Positions 1-5,461 of a stretch of 9,370 bases of DNA are shown in pieces. The first letter of the stretch is position 1; each line of letters begins with the position of its first letter. The notes under the pieces are model-generated. The model saw only the letters and a list, made by a program, of their open reading frames with translations. It was not told the DNA's origin and searched no databases. Origin of the DNA: Coriobacteriales bacterium (GTDB lineage: Bacteria > Actinomycetota > Coriobacteriia > Coriobacteriales > UBA8131); contig JAITTM010000164.1 in NCBI GenBank assembly GCA_031286975.1, positions 1-9,370 on the forward strand, read 5' to 3'. A program made the translations under genes and the position numbers.

Positions 1-1380
1 AAGACCGTCAACCTCGAATTCATCAGCGCTAACCCCACCGGTCCTTTGCACGTGGGACACGGGCGCTGGGCCGCTTTGGGCAACGCGTTGGCAAACGTGC
101 TCGCCCACGCTGGCTGGGAGGTCACCCGCGAGTTCTACATCAACGATGCCGGCAAGCAGATGGACGGCTTTGGCCACTCGGTGGCGCTGCGCTACCTGGA
201 ACTCTGCGGTGTAGCGATAGATAAGGATGAGCTCGTGTATGGCGGCAGCTATGTGATCGACATCGCGGCAAAGCTGCGTGAGCTTGAAGGCGATACCTGG
301 GTTGCCGCAAGTGAGGCGGATCGCGATGCCTTCTTCCGCGAGAAGGGCTACCAACTCATGCTCAGCCGGATGCAGACGGTGCTTGAACACATGGGCATCC
401 CCTTTCAGGTCTGGTTCAGCGAGCGCTCGCTTTACGTCAAGGACGCAGACGGCACAAGCTCCGTCGACGTGATGCTGGCAGCACTTGAGGCGGGCGGGTT
501 TCTCTACAAAGAAGACGGGGCAACCTGGTTTCGCACCACGGACTTTGGCGACGACAAGCCACGCGTGCTCATAAAGGCGGATGGCAGCTACACCTACTTC
601 GCGCCTGACATCGCGTATCACCTCAGCAAGTTCAGGCGGGGCAGCACATACCTCATCAACATCTGGGGCGCCGATCATCATGGCTATATCCCGCGCATGC
701 AAGCCGCCTGTGAGGCTTTGGGGCATGCGGGCAAACTCACCGTTGTGCTGGGGCAGCTCGTCAACCTCTATCGCAATGGTGAGGCGGTGCGTATGTCCAA
801 GCGCACCGGCGAGATGATAAGCTTCGAGGAGCTCATCGAGGAGGTGGGGGCGGACGCGACCAAATACCTCATGCTCGCCCGCTCGACCGACCAGCCCATC
901 GACTTCGACATCGAGGCCGCCAAGAAGCAGGACGCGAGCAACCCCGTCTACTACGTCCAATACGCCCACGCTCGCATCTGCTCCCTGCTGCGAAAAGCCA
1001 AAGGGAGCGCCCCTGAAACCGCACAAAGCGACGAGGGCTCTTTGCCCAAAGGGCAGAGCAAAGCCGGGGAGGATACCGAGCCTTCCTTCTCCGCCGCCAA
1101 TCTCTCACTGCTTGTTGACCCCGCGGAGCTCGACCTCGCGCGCGTGCTCGCGCAGCTGAGCGAGGTAGTCGAGCTTGCCGCCCGCGACCTGGCGCCCGTC
1201 AAACTCACCCGCTATGCCGAGGAGCTGGCAACGGCCTTCCACTCGTTTTATACCCGCTGCCAGGTGATCAGCGGCGACGCGGCCACAACCGCCGCCCGCC
1301 TCTACCTGGCGGATGCGACCCGCAGCGTGCTGGCGCTTACCCTGGCCCTTCTGGGAGTAAGCGCTCCCGATCGCATGTAA
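1..1380 (+). CDS. argS: Arginyl-tRNA synthetase, 5'-truncated by window edge
   Basis: Class Ia synthetase that charges tRNA-Arg with arginine in the cytoplasm, using ATP. The frame is open from base 1 and ends with TAA at 1378-1380, giving 459 residues. The N-terminal part (the Add-1 tRNA-contact domain and the true start) lies outside the window; the family is usually about 550-590 residues. Fragment residues 10-20 carry ANPTGPLHVGH, the ArgRS version of the HIGH signature. GADHHGYIPRM lies near residue 223, and MSKRTG (the KMSKS-loop equivalent) at about 265-270. The DALR-type anticodon-binding helical domain starts near PVYYVQYAHAR (about 315) and runs to the typical end LLGVSAPDRM. Between its first helices (about 342-364) sits a hydrophilic Ser/Gly/Glu-rich insertion that looks like a surface loop. 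The next gene, lysA, is 233 bp downstream with its own likely signals. Identity is very secure. Confidence 0.97.
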   Translation, partial: KTVNLEFISANPTGPLHVGHGRWAALGNALANVLAHAGWEVTREFYINDAGKQMDGFGHSVALRYLELCGVAIDKDELVYGGSYVIDIAAKLRELEGDTWVAASEADRDAFFREKGYQLMLSRMQTVLEHMGIPFQVWFSERSLYVKDADGTSSVDVMLAALEAGGFLYKEDGATWFRTTDFGDDKPRVLIKADGSYTYFAPDIAYHLSKFRRGSTYLINIWGADHHGYIPRMQAACEALGHAGKLTVVLGQLVNLYRNGEAVRMSKRTGEMISFEELIEEVGADATKYLMLARSTDQPIDFDIEAAKKQDASNPVYYVQYAHARICSLLRKAKGSAPETAQSDEGSLPKGQSKAGEDTEPSFSAANLSLLVDPAELDLARVLAQLSEVVELAARDLAPVKLTRYAEELATAFHSFYTRCQVISGDAATTAARLYLADATRSVLALTLALLGVSAPDRM

Positions 1381-1559
1381 GGAGCCGCGAAGCCGTGTGG
1401 ACGATCCCACAACCGGGGTGTGCCTGCGCGCTATTCTTCAAGGATTGTTTGCGGGTAGCGTGTGATGACTCGTCCCAGCGGCAGTTGTGCCCGCACCTGC
1501 TTATAGCGGTCTGCGGCGGAAGGTTGTGGGCTTGTCGTAGAAACGCGCCAAGCTTGTTG

Positions 1560-1565
1560 TAGAAT
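1560..1565 (+). promoter_or_regulatory. Possible -10 box for lysA (TAGAAT)
   Basis: TAGAAT matches the sigma-70-type TATAAT consensus at five of six positions and lies 48 bp before the lysA ATG. That would give a leader of roughly 40 nt. No convincing -35 sits 16-18 bp upstream; the nearest TTG-type hexamer, TTGTCG at 1532-1537, is 22 bp away, which is too far. The box overlaps the second copy of the CTTGTYGTAGAA repeat, so a regulator bound there would overlap the promoter. Low confidence. Confidence 0.3.
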
Positions 1566-1581
1566 ATCTCTCTAACAGTTT

Positions 1582-1605
1582 TGGAGAGGATTCTGGAGAG
1601 GATTC
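1582..1605 (+). repeat. Tandem 12-nt duplication containing two Shine-Dalgarno motifs
   Basis: TGGAGAGGATTC occurs twice in perfect tandem (1582-1593 and 1594-1605). Each copy carries GGAGAGG. The downstream copy ends about 11 nt before ATG 1614 and is the likely ribosome binding site for lysA. Because the period is 12 nt, the frame through it stays open back to TTG 1581, so a start-codon prediction can wrongly include this block as protein. TTG 1581 itself has no purine-rich site in front of it. Confidence 0.6.
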
Positions 1606-1613
1606 GCAGCATC

Positions 1614-2981
1614 ATGGCACAGATCGCACATAACCCCGATGCCCGTCCCGATTACAAGAGCACCCTGGATCTGGGCGCCGTGCTGCCCCAGACGGCAGAG
1701 GTCAAAGGCGGGCACCTGTGGATAGGCGGCGTTGACACCGTCACCCTCGCGCGTGAGTTTGGCACGGCGCTCTACGTCATGGACGAGGAGCACATCCGCA
1801 CGCAGCTGCGCAACTACCTGGAATGGACCCGCTACCACTGGAAGGATGTCGATGTGGTGTACGCGGGCAAGGCCTTTATCAGCATCGCCATGTGCAAGCT
1901 GGTGGAGGAGGAGGGCTGCTACCTCGATGTCTCAAGTGGGGGAGAGCTCGCGGTTGCTCAGGCGGCCGGGTTTCCCGCCAGTCGCATCCTGGCGCACGGC
2001 AACAACAAGACCTTGCGCGAGCTTGTCGAGGCCATCGACGCCGGTGTGGGGCGCATCGTGGTTGACTCCCTCGAGGAGCTGGCACGCATCAACGGCCTGG
2101 CGCTGGAGCGGGGGCTGAGGCAGCCCATCCTCATCCGCGTGACACCCGGTGTGGTGGCTGACACGCATCAGTACATCCAGACCGGCAGCGAGGACAGCAA
2201 GTTCGGCTTTGGCCTGCGCGACGGCTTGGCGCTGGCGGCCATCCAGGAGGCTTTGGCGCTGCCCGGCGTTGAGCTCAAAGGTCTGCACATGCACATCGGC
2301 TCGCAGATCTTCGCGCTGCACTCCTACGCCAAGGCCATCGAGGTCATCGTGCACTTCATGGATGAGATTAGGGAGAAGACCGGGTTCACCGTCTCTGAGC
2401 TCGACACGGGCGGTGGCCTAGGCATCGCCTATGGCGTGCCTGATGAGCCCTCGACCATCAAGGAGTTTGGCAAGGTGATCGTCGATGACATCAAGGAGCA
2501 CTGCGAGCAGCACGCCTTGCCGGTGCCGCGCATCCTGGTCGAGCCGGGGCGCTCCATCGTGGCAAATGCCGGTGTGTCGCTTTATATCGTGGGCACCATC
2601 AAGGCCATCCCCAATATCCGCACCTATGTGGCGGTAGACGGCGGCATGACCGACAACATCCGCCCCGCGCTCTATGGCGCACACTACGAGCCGATTATCG
2701 CCAACAAGGCCGACCAACCGCGCGACACCGTGGTGACCATCGCGGGCAAGCACTGCGAAAGCGGGGATGTGCTGGTGGTCGATACACCCCTGCAAGCGGC
2801 GGAGGTTGGCGATACACTCTGCATCTTTGCCACCGGTGCCTACTGTCAGACGATGTCGAGCAACTACAACAAGCAGGTGCGTCCCGGCGTGGTGTTCGTG
2901 CGCGATGGCAGGGCGCGGCTTGTGGTGCGCAGAGAGAGTTATGATGATTTATTGAGATGCGAAGTGTCAGAGTGTCTGTGA
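1614..2981 (+). CDS. lysA: Diaminopimelate decarboxylase
   Basis: Decarboxylates meso-2,6-diaminopimelate to L-lysine, the last step of the DAP route, in the cytoplasm with pyridoxal phosphate. With the ATG start the protein is 455 residues. The fold-type III PLP barrel comes first: VVYAGKAF carries the Schiff-base Lys86, HIGSQ is at 227-231, the phosphate-binding GGGLG at 266-270, and EPGRS at 310-314. The C-terminal beta domain follows, with CESGD at 381-385 (the cysteine that contributes to the partner subunit's active site in this family) and GAYCQTMSSNYN near 408-419. ATG 1614 was chosen over an in-frame TTG at 1581 because GGAGAGG precedes it. The last codons and the TGA fall inside a 16-bp arm of the repeat element that fills the gap to hom, so the tail SECL is encoded by repeat sequence. 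The neighbour hom is also an aspartate-family gene. Confidence 0.96.
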   Translation: MAQIAHNPDARPDYKSTLDLGAVLPQTAEVKGGHLWIGGVDTVTLAREFGTALYVMDEEHIRTQLRNYLEWTRYHWKDVDVVYAGKAFISIAMCKLVEEEGCYLDVSSGGELAVAQAAGFPASRILAHGNNKTLRELVEAIDAGVGRIVVDSLEELARINGLALERGLRQPILIRVTPGVVADTHQYIQTGSEDSKFGFGLRDGLALAAIQEALALPGVELKGLHMHIGSQIFALHSYAKAIEVIVHFMDEIREKTGFTVSELDTGGGLGIAYGVPDEPSTIKEFGKVIVDDIKEHCEQHALPVPRILVEPGRSIVANAGVSLYIVGTIKAIPNIRTYVAVDGGMTDNIRPALYGAHYEPIIANKADQPRDTVVTIAGKHCESGDVLVVDTPLQAAEVGDTLCIFATGAYCQTMSSNYNKQVRPGVVFVRDGRARLVVRRESYDDLLRCEVSECL

Positions 2982-3192
2982 TCGGCATCATGCCTTTCAA
3001 TCAAGAACCTGGGTTCAGTCACGTACCAAGTACGCTCCTTCACCCAGAACCTTACTTTCAAGGCAATCTGCTCGCTCACAGACACTCTGACGGCAATGCA
3101 GGCAAGAACCTGGGTTCAGTCACGTACCAAGTACGTTCCTTCACCCAGAACCTTACTTTCAAGGCAATCTGCTCGCTCACAGACACTCTGAC
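2966..3192. repeat. Inverted repeat: one left arm, two right arms
   Basis: The 16-bp arm GTCAGAGTGTCTGTGA (2966-2981) is an exact reverse complement of TCACAGACACTCTGAC at 3076-3091 and again at 3177-3192. The left arm covers the last five lysA codons and the stop. The two right arms are the same part of the two 95-bp direct repeats. An RNA spanning lysA-hom could therefore pair the left arm with either right arm, but not with both. The inner flanks share only short further matches, for example TGCCTT 2991-2996 with AAGGCA 3060-3065. Confidence 0.85.
3002..3096. repeat. 95-bp direct repeat, copy A
   Basis: It starts CAAGAACCTGGGTTCAG and ends TCTGACGGCAA. It matches copy B (3103-3197) at 94 of 95 positions, the one difference being C3035 versus T3136. 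Within the copy an imperfect hairpin is visible: CTGGGT (3009-3014) pairs with ACCCAG (3042-3047), and inside it CGTAC (3022-3026) pairs with GTACG (3030-3034) around a CAA loop. Copies are offset by 101 bp, which is not a multiple of three, so they would be read in different frames. That argues against a coding role. I do not recognise the family; it behaves like a REP- or MITE-type intergenic element. Confidence 0.9.
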
Positions 3193-3197
3193 GGCAA
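3103..3197. repeat. 95-bp direct repeat, copy B
   Basis: Second copy of the lysA-hom repeat, separated from copy A by the six bases TGCAGG (3097-3102). It has the same internal hairpin and the same terminal 16-bp arm (3177-3192). It ends one base before the AGGAAGGG ribosome binding site of hom, so the element abuts the translation start region without covering it. The near identity of the copies suggests recent tandem duplication or ongoing gene conversion. Confidence 0.9.
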
Positions 3198-3198
3198 C

Positions 3199-3206
3199 AG
3201 GAAGGG
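3199..3206 (+). promoter_or_regulatory. Ribosome binding site that fixes the hom start
   Basis: AGGAAGGG ends 5 nt before ATG 3212. This sets the hom start, although the frame is open back to an ATG at 2957 inside lysA. The translated upstream part would consist of repeat sequence read in two different frames and is not expected to be protein. Confidence 0.8.
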
Positions 3207-3211
3207 ACTGC

Positions 3212-4501
3212 ATGAAAACCATCAACATTGGGATAATCGGGCTGGGAACCGTGGGGAGCGGTGTTGTGCGCATCCTGCAGCAGCATCATGACGACTTCAT
3301 GCGCGACCAGGATGTCGACCTGCGGCTTGTTGCGGCGGCCTCACGCGATGCTTCGCAGGCAGAGACTCTGGGCATCACGCAGATCTTCTGTGATGACGGC
3401 AACGCCGTCGTCAACAACCCCGAGGTCGATATCGTCATAGAGCTTGTGGGCGGCGTCACCTTTGCCAAGGAGCTGGTCTTTGCCGCCCTCAACGCGGGCA
3501 AGTCGGTGGTGACGGCTAATAAGGCGCTCATCGCAGCCCATGGCCATGAGCTCATGGAGCTGGCGGCACACAAGGGTGTCGAGATCGCCTTCGAGGCATC
3601 CGTCGGCGGCGGTATCCCCATCATCGGGCCGCTGCGTCATACGCTTGCCGGCAACCAGATACGCTCCATCATCGGCATCGTCAACGGCACCACCAACTAC
3701 ATGCTTACCCGTATGCGCGAGAACTCGCTCGACTACGCCGAGGCGCTCAAAGAGGCTCAGGCAAAGGGCTTTGCCGAGGCCGACCCTACAGCAGATATCG
3801 AGGGCTTTGATGCTGCGGCAAAGATAGCCATCCTGGCCACCATCGCATTCAATACCGATGTGCGACTCGACCAGGTATCGGTCGAGGGCATCTCGCGGCT
3901 CTCCGCGCTTGACCTCGATTACGCGGGCGAGATGGGCTACTGCATCAAGCTGCTTGCCATCGCCAATCGCACCAGCGACGGCATCGACATCCGCGTGCAT
4001 CCCGCCATGGTGCCGCTCGCGCACCCCTTGGCCTCGGTCAATGGCGTGTTCAATGCCATCTATGTGGTGGGCGACGCCGTGGGTGACACCATGTTCTTTG
4101 GAGAAGGGGCGGGCTCTGGCCCTGCCGCCTCCTCCGTTGTGGGCGACCTTATCGAGGTTGGGCGCCACCTTGCCTACCGCGAGTCGATAACGCAGCCCGT
4201 CTGGGACACCGAGAGCCTGCCCATCAAACCTATCGATGAGCTGGAGACAAGCTACTACCTGCGGCTTTCTGTTCCCGACAGGCCTGGTGTGCTCGCCACC
4301 ACCGCGCAGATATTCGCCCAGCACAACGTCTCCATCTATTCGATGGTGCAACCGGGCACACACGCAAGCAGCACCGAGCTGGTATGCGTCACACATGTTG
4401 CTCGCGAATCAGACATGCTCGCCGCGCTTGCTGAGATACGGGCCGCCAATGTGGTGCTGTCCGAGCCCGTCCTCATCCGCGTCCAAGGCGATGCCATCTA
4501 G
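3212..4501 (+). CDS. hom: Homoserine dehydrogenase, monofunctional, with ACT domain
   Basis: Reduces aspartate-4-semialdehyde to homoserine with NAD(P)H. This is the branch step towards threonine and methionine, in the cytoplasm. The protein is 429 residues, normal for the monofunctional ACT-bearing form. An N-terminal Rossmann fold begins with GLGTVGSGVV (glycine-rich loop about 10-15). KSVVTANKALIA (97-108) is the usual cofactor/substrate segment. The catalytic domain has NGTTNYMLTRM (158-168) and EADPTADIEGFDAAAK (189-204), with Asp200 and Lys204 matching the catalytic Asp/Lys pair. A C-terminal ACT domain (about 348-425, starting YYLRLSVPDRPGVLA) suggests allosteric feedback, commonly by threonine in this family. 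It follows lysA after 230 bp of repeats; thrB and thrC do not follow. The start rests on the AGGAAGGG site. The gene ends beside a convergent gene. Confidence 0.96.
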   Translation: MKTINIGIIGLGTVGSGVVRILQQHHDDFMRDQDVDLRLVAAASRDASQAETLGITQIFCDDGNAVVNNPEVDIVIELVGGVTFAKELVFAALNAGKSVVTANKALIAAHGHELMELAAHKGVEIAFEASVGGGIPIIGPLRHTLAGNQIRSIIGIVNGTTNYMLTRMRENSLDYAEALKEAQAKGFAEADPTADIEGFDAAAKIAILATIAFNTDVRLDQVSVEGISRLSALDLDYAGEMGYCIKLLAIANRTSDGIDIRVHPAMVPLAHPLASVNGVFNAIYVVGDAVGDTMFFGEGAGSGPAASSVVGDLIEVGRHLAYRESITQPVWDTESLPIKPIDELETSYYLRLSVPDRPGVLATTAQIFAQHNVSIYSMVQPGTHASSTELVCVTHVARESDMLAALAEIRAANVVLSEPVLIRVQGDAI

Positions 4502-4506
4502 GCCAC

Positions 4507-4549
4507 AAAAAGGGCTTCTCCCCAGCAAAAGAACCATGGGGAGAAGCCC
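4507..4549 (-). terminator. Intrinsic terminator of the FKBP gene, possibly bidirectional
   Basis: A perfect 12-bp stem (GGGCTTCTCCCC 4512-4523 with GGGGAGAAGCCC 4538-4549) has a 14-nt loop. On the minus strand it is followed directly by TTTTT (4511-4507), so it is a classical Rho-independent terminator for the FKBP gene ending at 4587. It starts only 5 nt after the hom stop codon. In the plus direction the same hairpin lacks a T-tract, so it may protect the hom 3' end or terminate it weakly. Confidence 0.9.
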
Positions 4550-4586
4550 GGGTACTCCGCGTCAGCAAAGACGGCGGATGTCGCGC

Positions 4587-5048
4587 TTACTTTGAGCTGG
4601 CGGGAACCCCCGGCGCAGGGATATCCTCAACATCAACAACCTCGATGTCGAAGTTGAGGGCCTTGCCAGCGAGCTCATGGTTGTGGTCGAAGTGAACCTT
4701 GCCATCCTCGATCTTCTTCACCAATACGCGCATGACACCCTCGTTCTCGGTGGGGAAGTAGATGTACTGGCCCACGGGGAGCTGCTCATGATTGGGGATG
4801 TACTCGATGGGCACGACCTCGATATAGTCATCGCTGTATTCTCCATACGCCTGATCCGCAGGGATATGGATGCTGCGTTTGTCTCCCACTTCCATCTCGA
4901 GCACGGCGGCATCGAATCCGGGAATCATCTGACCAACGCCCACAACAAACGCGATAGGTTCGCCGCGGTCATAGCTGCTGTCAAACACCGTTCCGTCGTC
5001 AAGGGTTCCTTTGTAGTGTGCTTTAACGCGCTTGCCTTTAGCTACCAT
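4587..5048 (-). CDS. SlyD-like FKBP-type peptidyl-prolyl cis-trans isomerase
   Basis: Predicted cytoplasmic prolyl isomerase and folding helper; no signal peptide is visible. With the ATG at 5048 the protein is 153 residues, the size of the short SlyD/FkpA-like group. The first FKBP half is about 5-70, with KAHYKGTLDDGTVFDSS, then VGVGQMIPGFDAAVLEMEVGDK and HIPADQAYGEY. An inserted IF-type chaperone flap follows (about 72-120). The polypeptide then returns to the FKBP fold with DHNHELAGKALNFDIEVVDV (121-140), typical of SlyD. The His-rich metal-binding tail of E. coli SlyD is absent; the end is short and Pro/Ala/Ser-rich. The start is set by GGAGG five to six bases upstream of the ATG. The longer frame to 5114 lacks a ribosome site and adds residues that do not look like FKBP. 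It is convergent with hom and divergent from tal, so probably a single-gene unit. Confidence 0.92.
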   Translation of the reverse strand: MVAKGKRVKAHYKGTLDDGTVFDSSYDRGEPIAFVVGVGQMIPGFDAAVLEMEVGDKRSIHIPADQAYGEYSDDYIEVVPIEYIPNHEQLPVGQYIYFPTENEGVMRVLVKKIEDGKVHFDHNHELAGKALNFDIEVVDVEDIPAPGVPASSK

Positions 5049-5124
5049 TCTATCCTCCAAACGTTTCTGATGATGCGCATACCTTACCGCAAAACCAGGC
5101 CGTAGGGACACCAAGGGGCGAAAA

Positions 5125-5136
5125 ATATCACGATAT
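5125..5136. promoter_or_regulatory. Short palindrome ATATC-AC-GATAT, possible operator
   Basis: Five-base half-sites ATATC and GATAT flank AC, making a near-perfect 12-bp palindrome. It lies a few bases upstream of the probable -35 area of the tal promoter and about 75 bp upstream of the FKBP start, so one protein bound here could touch both genes. The site is AT-rich and short, so chance occurrence is a real possibility. Confidence 0.25.
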
Positions 5137-5158
5137 CCGCTTCACAGACGGCAAAAAG

Positions 5159-5167
5159 TGGTATAGT
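5159..5167 (+). promoter_or_regulatory. Extended -10 promoter for tal-rho (TGGTATAGT)
   Basis: TATAGT (5162-5167) differs from TATAAT at one position and is preceded by TG one base upstream, the extended -10 form. The -35 is weak: TTCACA at 5141-5146 resembles TTGACA but the spacer is only 15 bp, while the 17-bp alternative is GCTTCA. The start of transcription would be near 5174. This predicts a long leader before the tal start at 5462. Confidence 0.5.
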
Positions 5168-5170
5168 TAT

Positions 5171-5215
5171 CCGCACAAACCCCATTCATTCAGCTCAAAA
5201 CTACCAACTCAGCCA
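5171..5215 (+). promoter_or_regulatory. C-rich, G-poor leader, possible Rho utilisation (rut) site
   Basis: Counting the 50 bases 5171-5220 gives 20 C, 16 A, 9 T and only 5 G, markedly different from the GC-balanced genes around it. This C-over-G bias without strong secondary structure is the known character of Rho-binding rut regions. It lies at the very start of the leader of an operon that encodes Rho. Autogenous attenuation of rho in its leader is known in E. coli; applying it here is inference. Confidence 0.35.
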
Positions 5216-5326
5216 TGTGCTATGTGCAAAGCGAATCGGGTAGGAACCCACCATAAGGAACCCCGTGGTCTCATTCAAAGTGTAATCCATCAGCTGTAAC
5301 CGAGCCGTACGCGGTCAGTCGGCGGC

Positions 5327-5344
5327 ACTCCTACAGACAGGAGT
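5327..5344 (+). promoter_or_regulatory. Leader hairpin ACTCCT/AGGAGT
   Basis: ACTCCT (5327-5332) pairs perfectly with AGGAGT (5339-5344) around the loop ACAGAC. It is a modest stem in the tal-rho leader with no T-tract behind it, so it is not an intrinsic terminator. Its CTCCT strand could also pair with the tal Shine-Dalgarno AGGAG 120 nt downstream, which would hide that site. That alternative pairing is only a possibility. Confidence 0.3.
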
Positions 5345-5369
5345 AGCACGTCAACGTATTCGCCCGCCA

Positions 5370-5440
5370 GCCGTTCGTCAATCAGCAAGCCCGTCAGTTT
5401 GCCCGTTCGTCAGTCAGTCAGCCCGTCCGTCAGCTCGTCG
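5370..5440 (+). repeat. Degenerate C-rich repeats in the tal-rho leader
   Basis: Variants of GCCCGTYCGTCAG recur: GCCGTTCGTCA at 5370-5380, GCCCGTCAG at 5389-5397, GCCCGTTCGTCAGTCAGTCA at 5401-5420, and GCCCGTCCGTCAG at 5421-5433. The last two are spaced exactly 20 nt. The block ends just before the tal ribosome site. It may be a simple-sequence expansion, a multi-site protein-binding region, or an extension of a rut-like region, since YC steps recur throughout. Confidence 0.55.
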
Positions 5441-5447
5441 GTTCAAC

Positions 5448-5454
5448 AAGGAGG
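5448..5454 (+). promoter_or_regulatory. Ribosome binding site that fixes the GTG start of tal
   Basis: AAGGAGG ends 7 nt before GTG 5462. It is the strongest Shine-Dalgarno match in the window and decides for the GTG start. The alternative in-frame TTG at 5399 lies inside the leader repeats. Confidence 0.85.
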
Positions 5455-5461
5455 ATGTTAC

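Larger units (their letters stand above)
1381..1613. other. argS-lysA intergenic region
   Basis: This 233-bp stretch has no supported gene. It holds an imperfect direct repeat of CTTGTYGTAGAA (1531-1542 and 1553-1564, one mismatch, 22 bp apart), a possible -10 box at 1560-1565, and a duplicated purine-rich Shine-Dalgarno block just before lysA. A 5-bp hairpin near the end of argS (TGTGG 1396-1400 with CCACA 1407-1411) is too short and has no T-tract, so I do not call it a terminator. Whether lysA is also read from the argS promoter cannot be decided from sequence. Confidence 0.6.
5049..5461. other. Divergent regulatory region between FKBP gene and tal-rho
   Basis: This 413-bp gap has no supported gene. 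In order on the plus strand it contains: a short palindrome (5125-5136), an extended -10 promoter facing tal (5159-5167), a C-rich G-poor stretch (5171-5215), two copies of AGGAACCC 14 bp apart (5242-5249 and 5256-5263), a 6-bp hairpin (5327-5344), degenerate GCCCGTYCGTCAG-type repeats (5370-5440) and the tal ribosome site (5448-5454). If transcription starts near 5174, the tal leader is about 290 nt. I compared it by eye with TPP, FMN, cobalamin, glycine and T-box signatures and saw none. No clear promoter for the FKBP gene could be fixed. Confidence 0.6.

Noticed and set aside
1037..1059. Hairpin GGCTC..TTTGCCC/GGGCAGAGC inside argS
   Set aside because: It lies in a coding insertion, has a 2-nt bulge and no T-tract. 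Nothing suggests a function beyond the codons.
2957..3211. Longer hom protein starting at ATG 2957
   Set aside because: The extra 85 codons run through the two direct repeats in different frames, overlap the lysA end and have no ribosome site. ATG 3212 has AGGAAGGG at the right distance and the Rossmann fold starts right after it.
3341..4396. 351-codon open frame on the minus strand inside hom
   Set aside because: It is the antisense shadow of a GC-rich gene: no recognisable motif, no ribosome site, and the plus strand encodes a complete homoserine dehydrogenase.
5142..5154. TCACAGACGGCAA, resembling the end of the lysA-hom repeat with 8 nt missing
   Set aside because: Only 8 plus 5 matching bases remain, which can occur by chance. 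No other part of the repeat is found around it.
5215..5256. 13-residue leader peptide (ATG 5215 to TAA 5256) in the tal-rho leader, as an analogue of rhoL
   Set aside because: No Shine-Dalgarno motif precedes the ATG, and the composition shows no run of regulatory codons.
5174..5461. Riboswitch in the tal-rho leader
   Set aside because: No core motif of TPP, FMN, cobalamin, glycine, guanidine, ZTP, fluoride or T-box elements was seen. A covariance-model search would be needed to exclude rarer classes.
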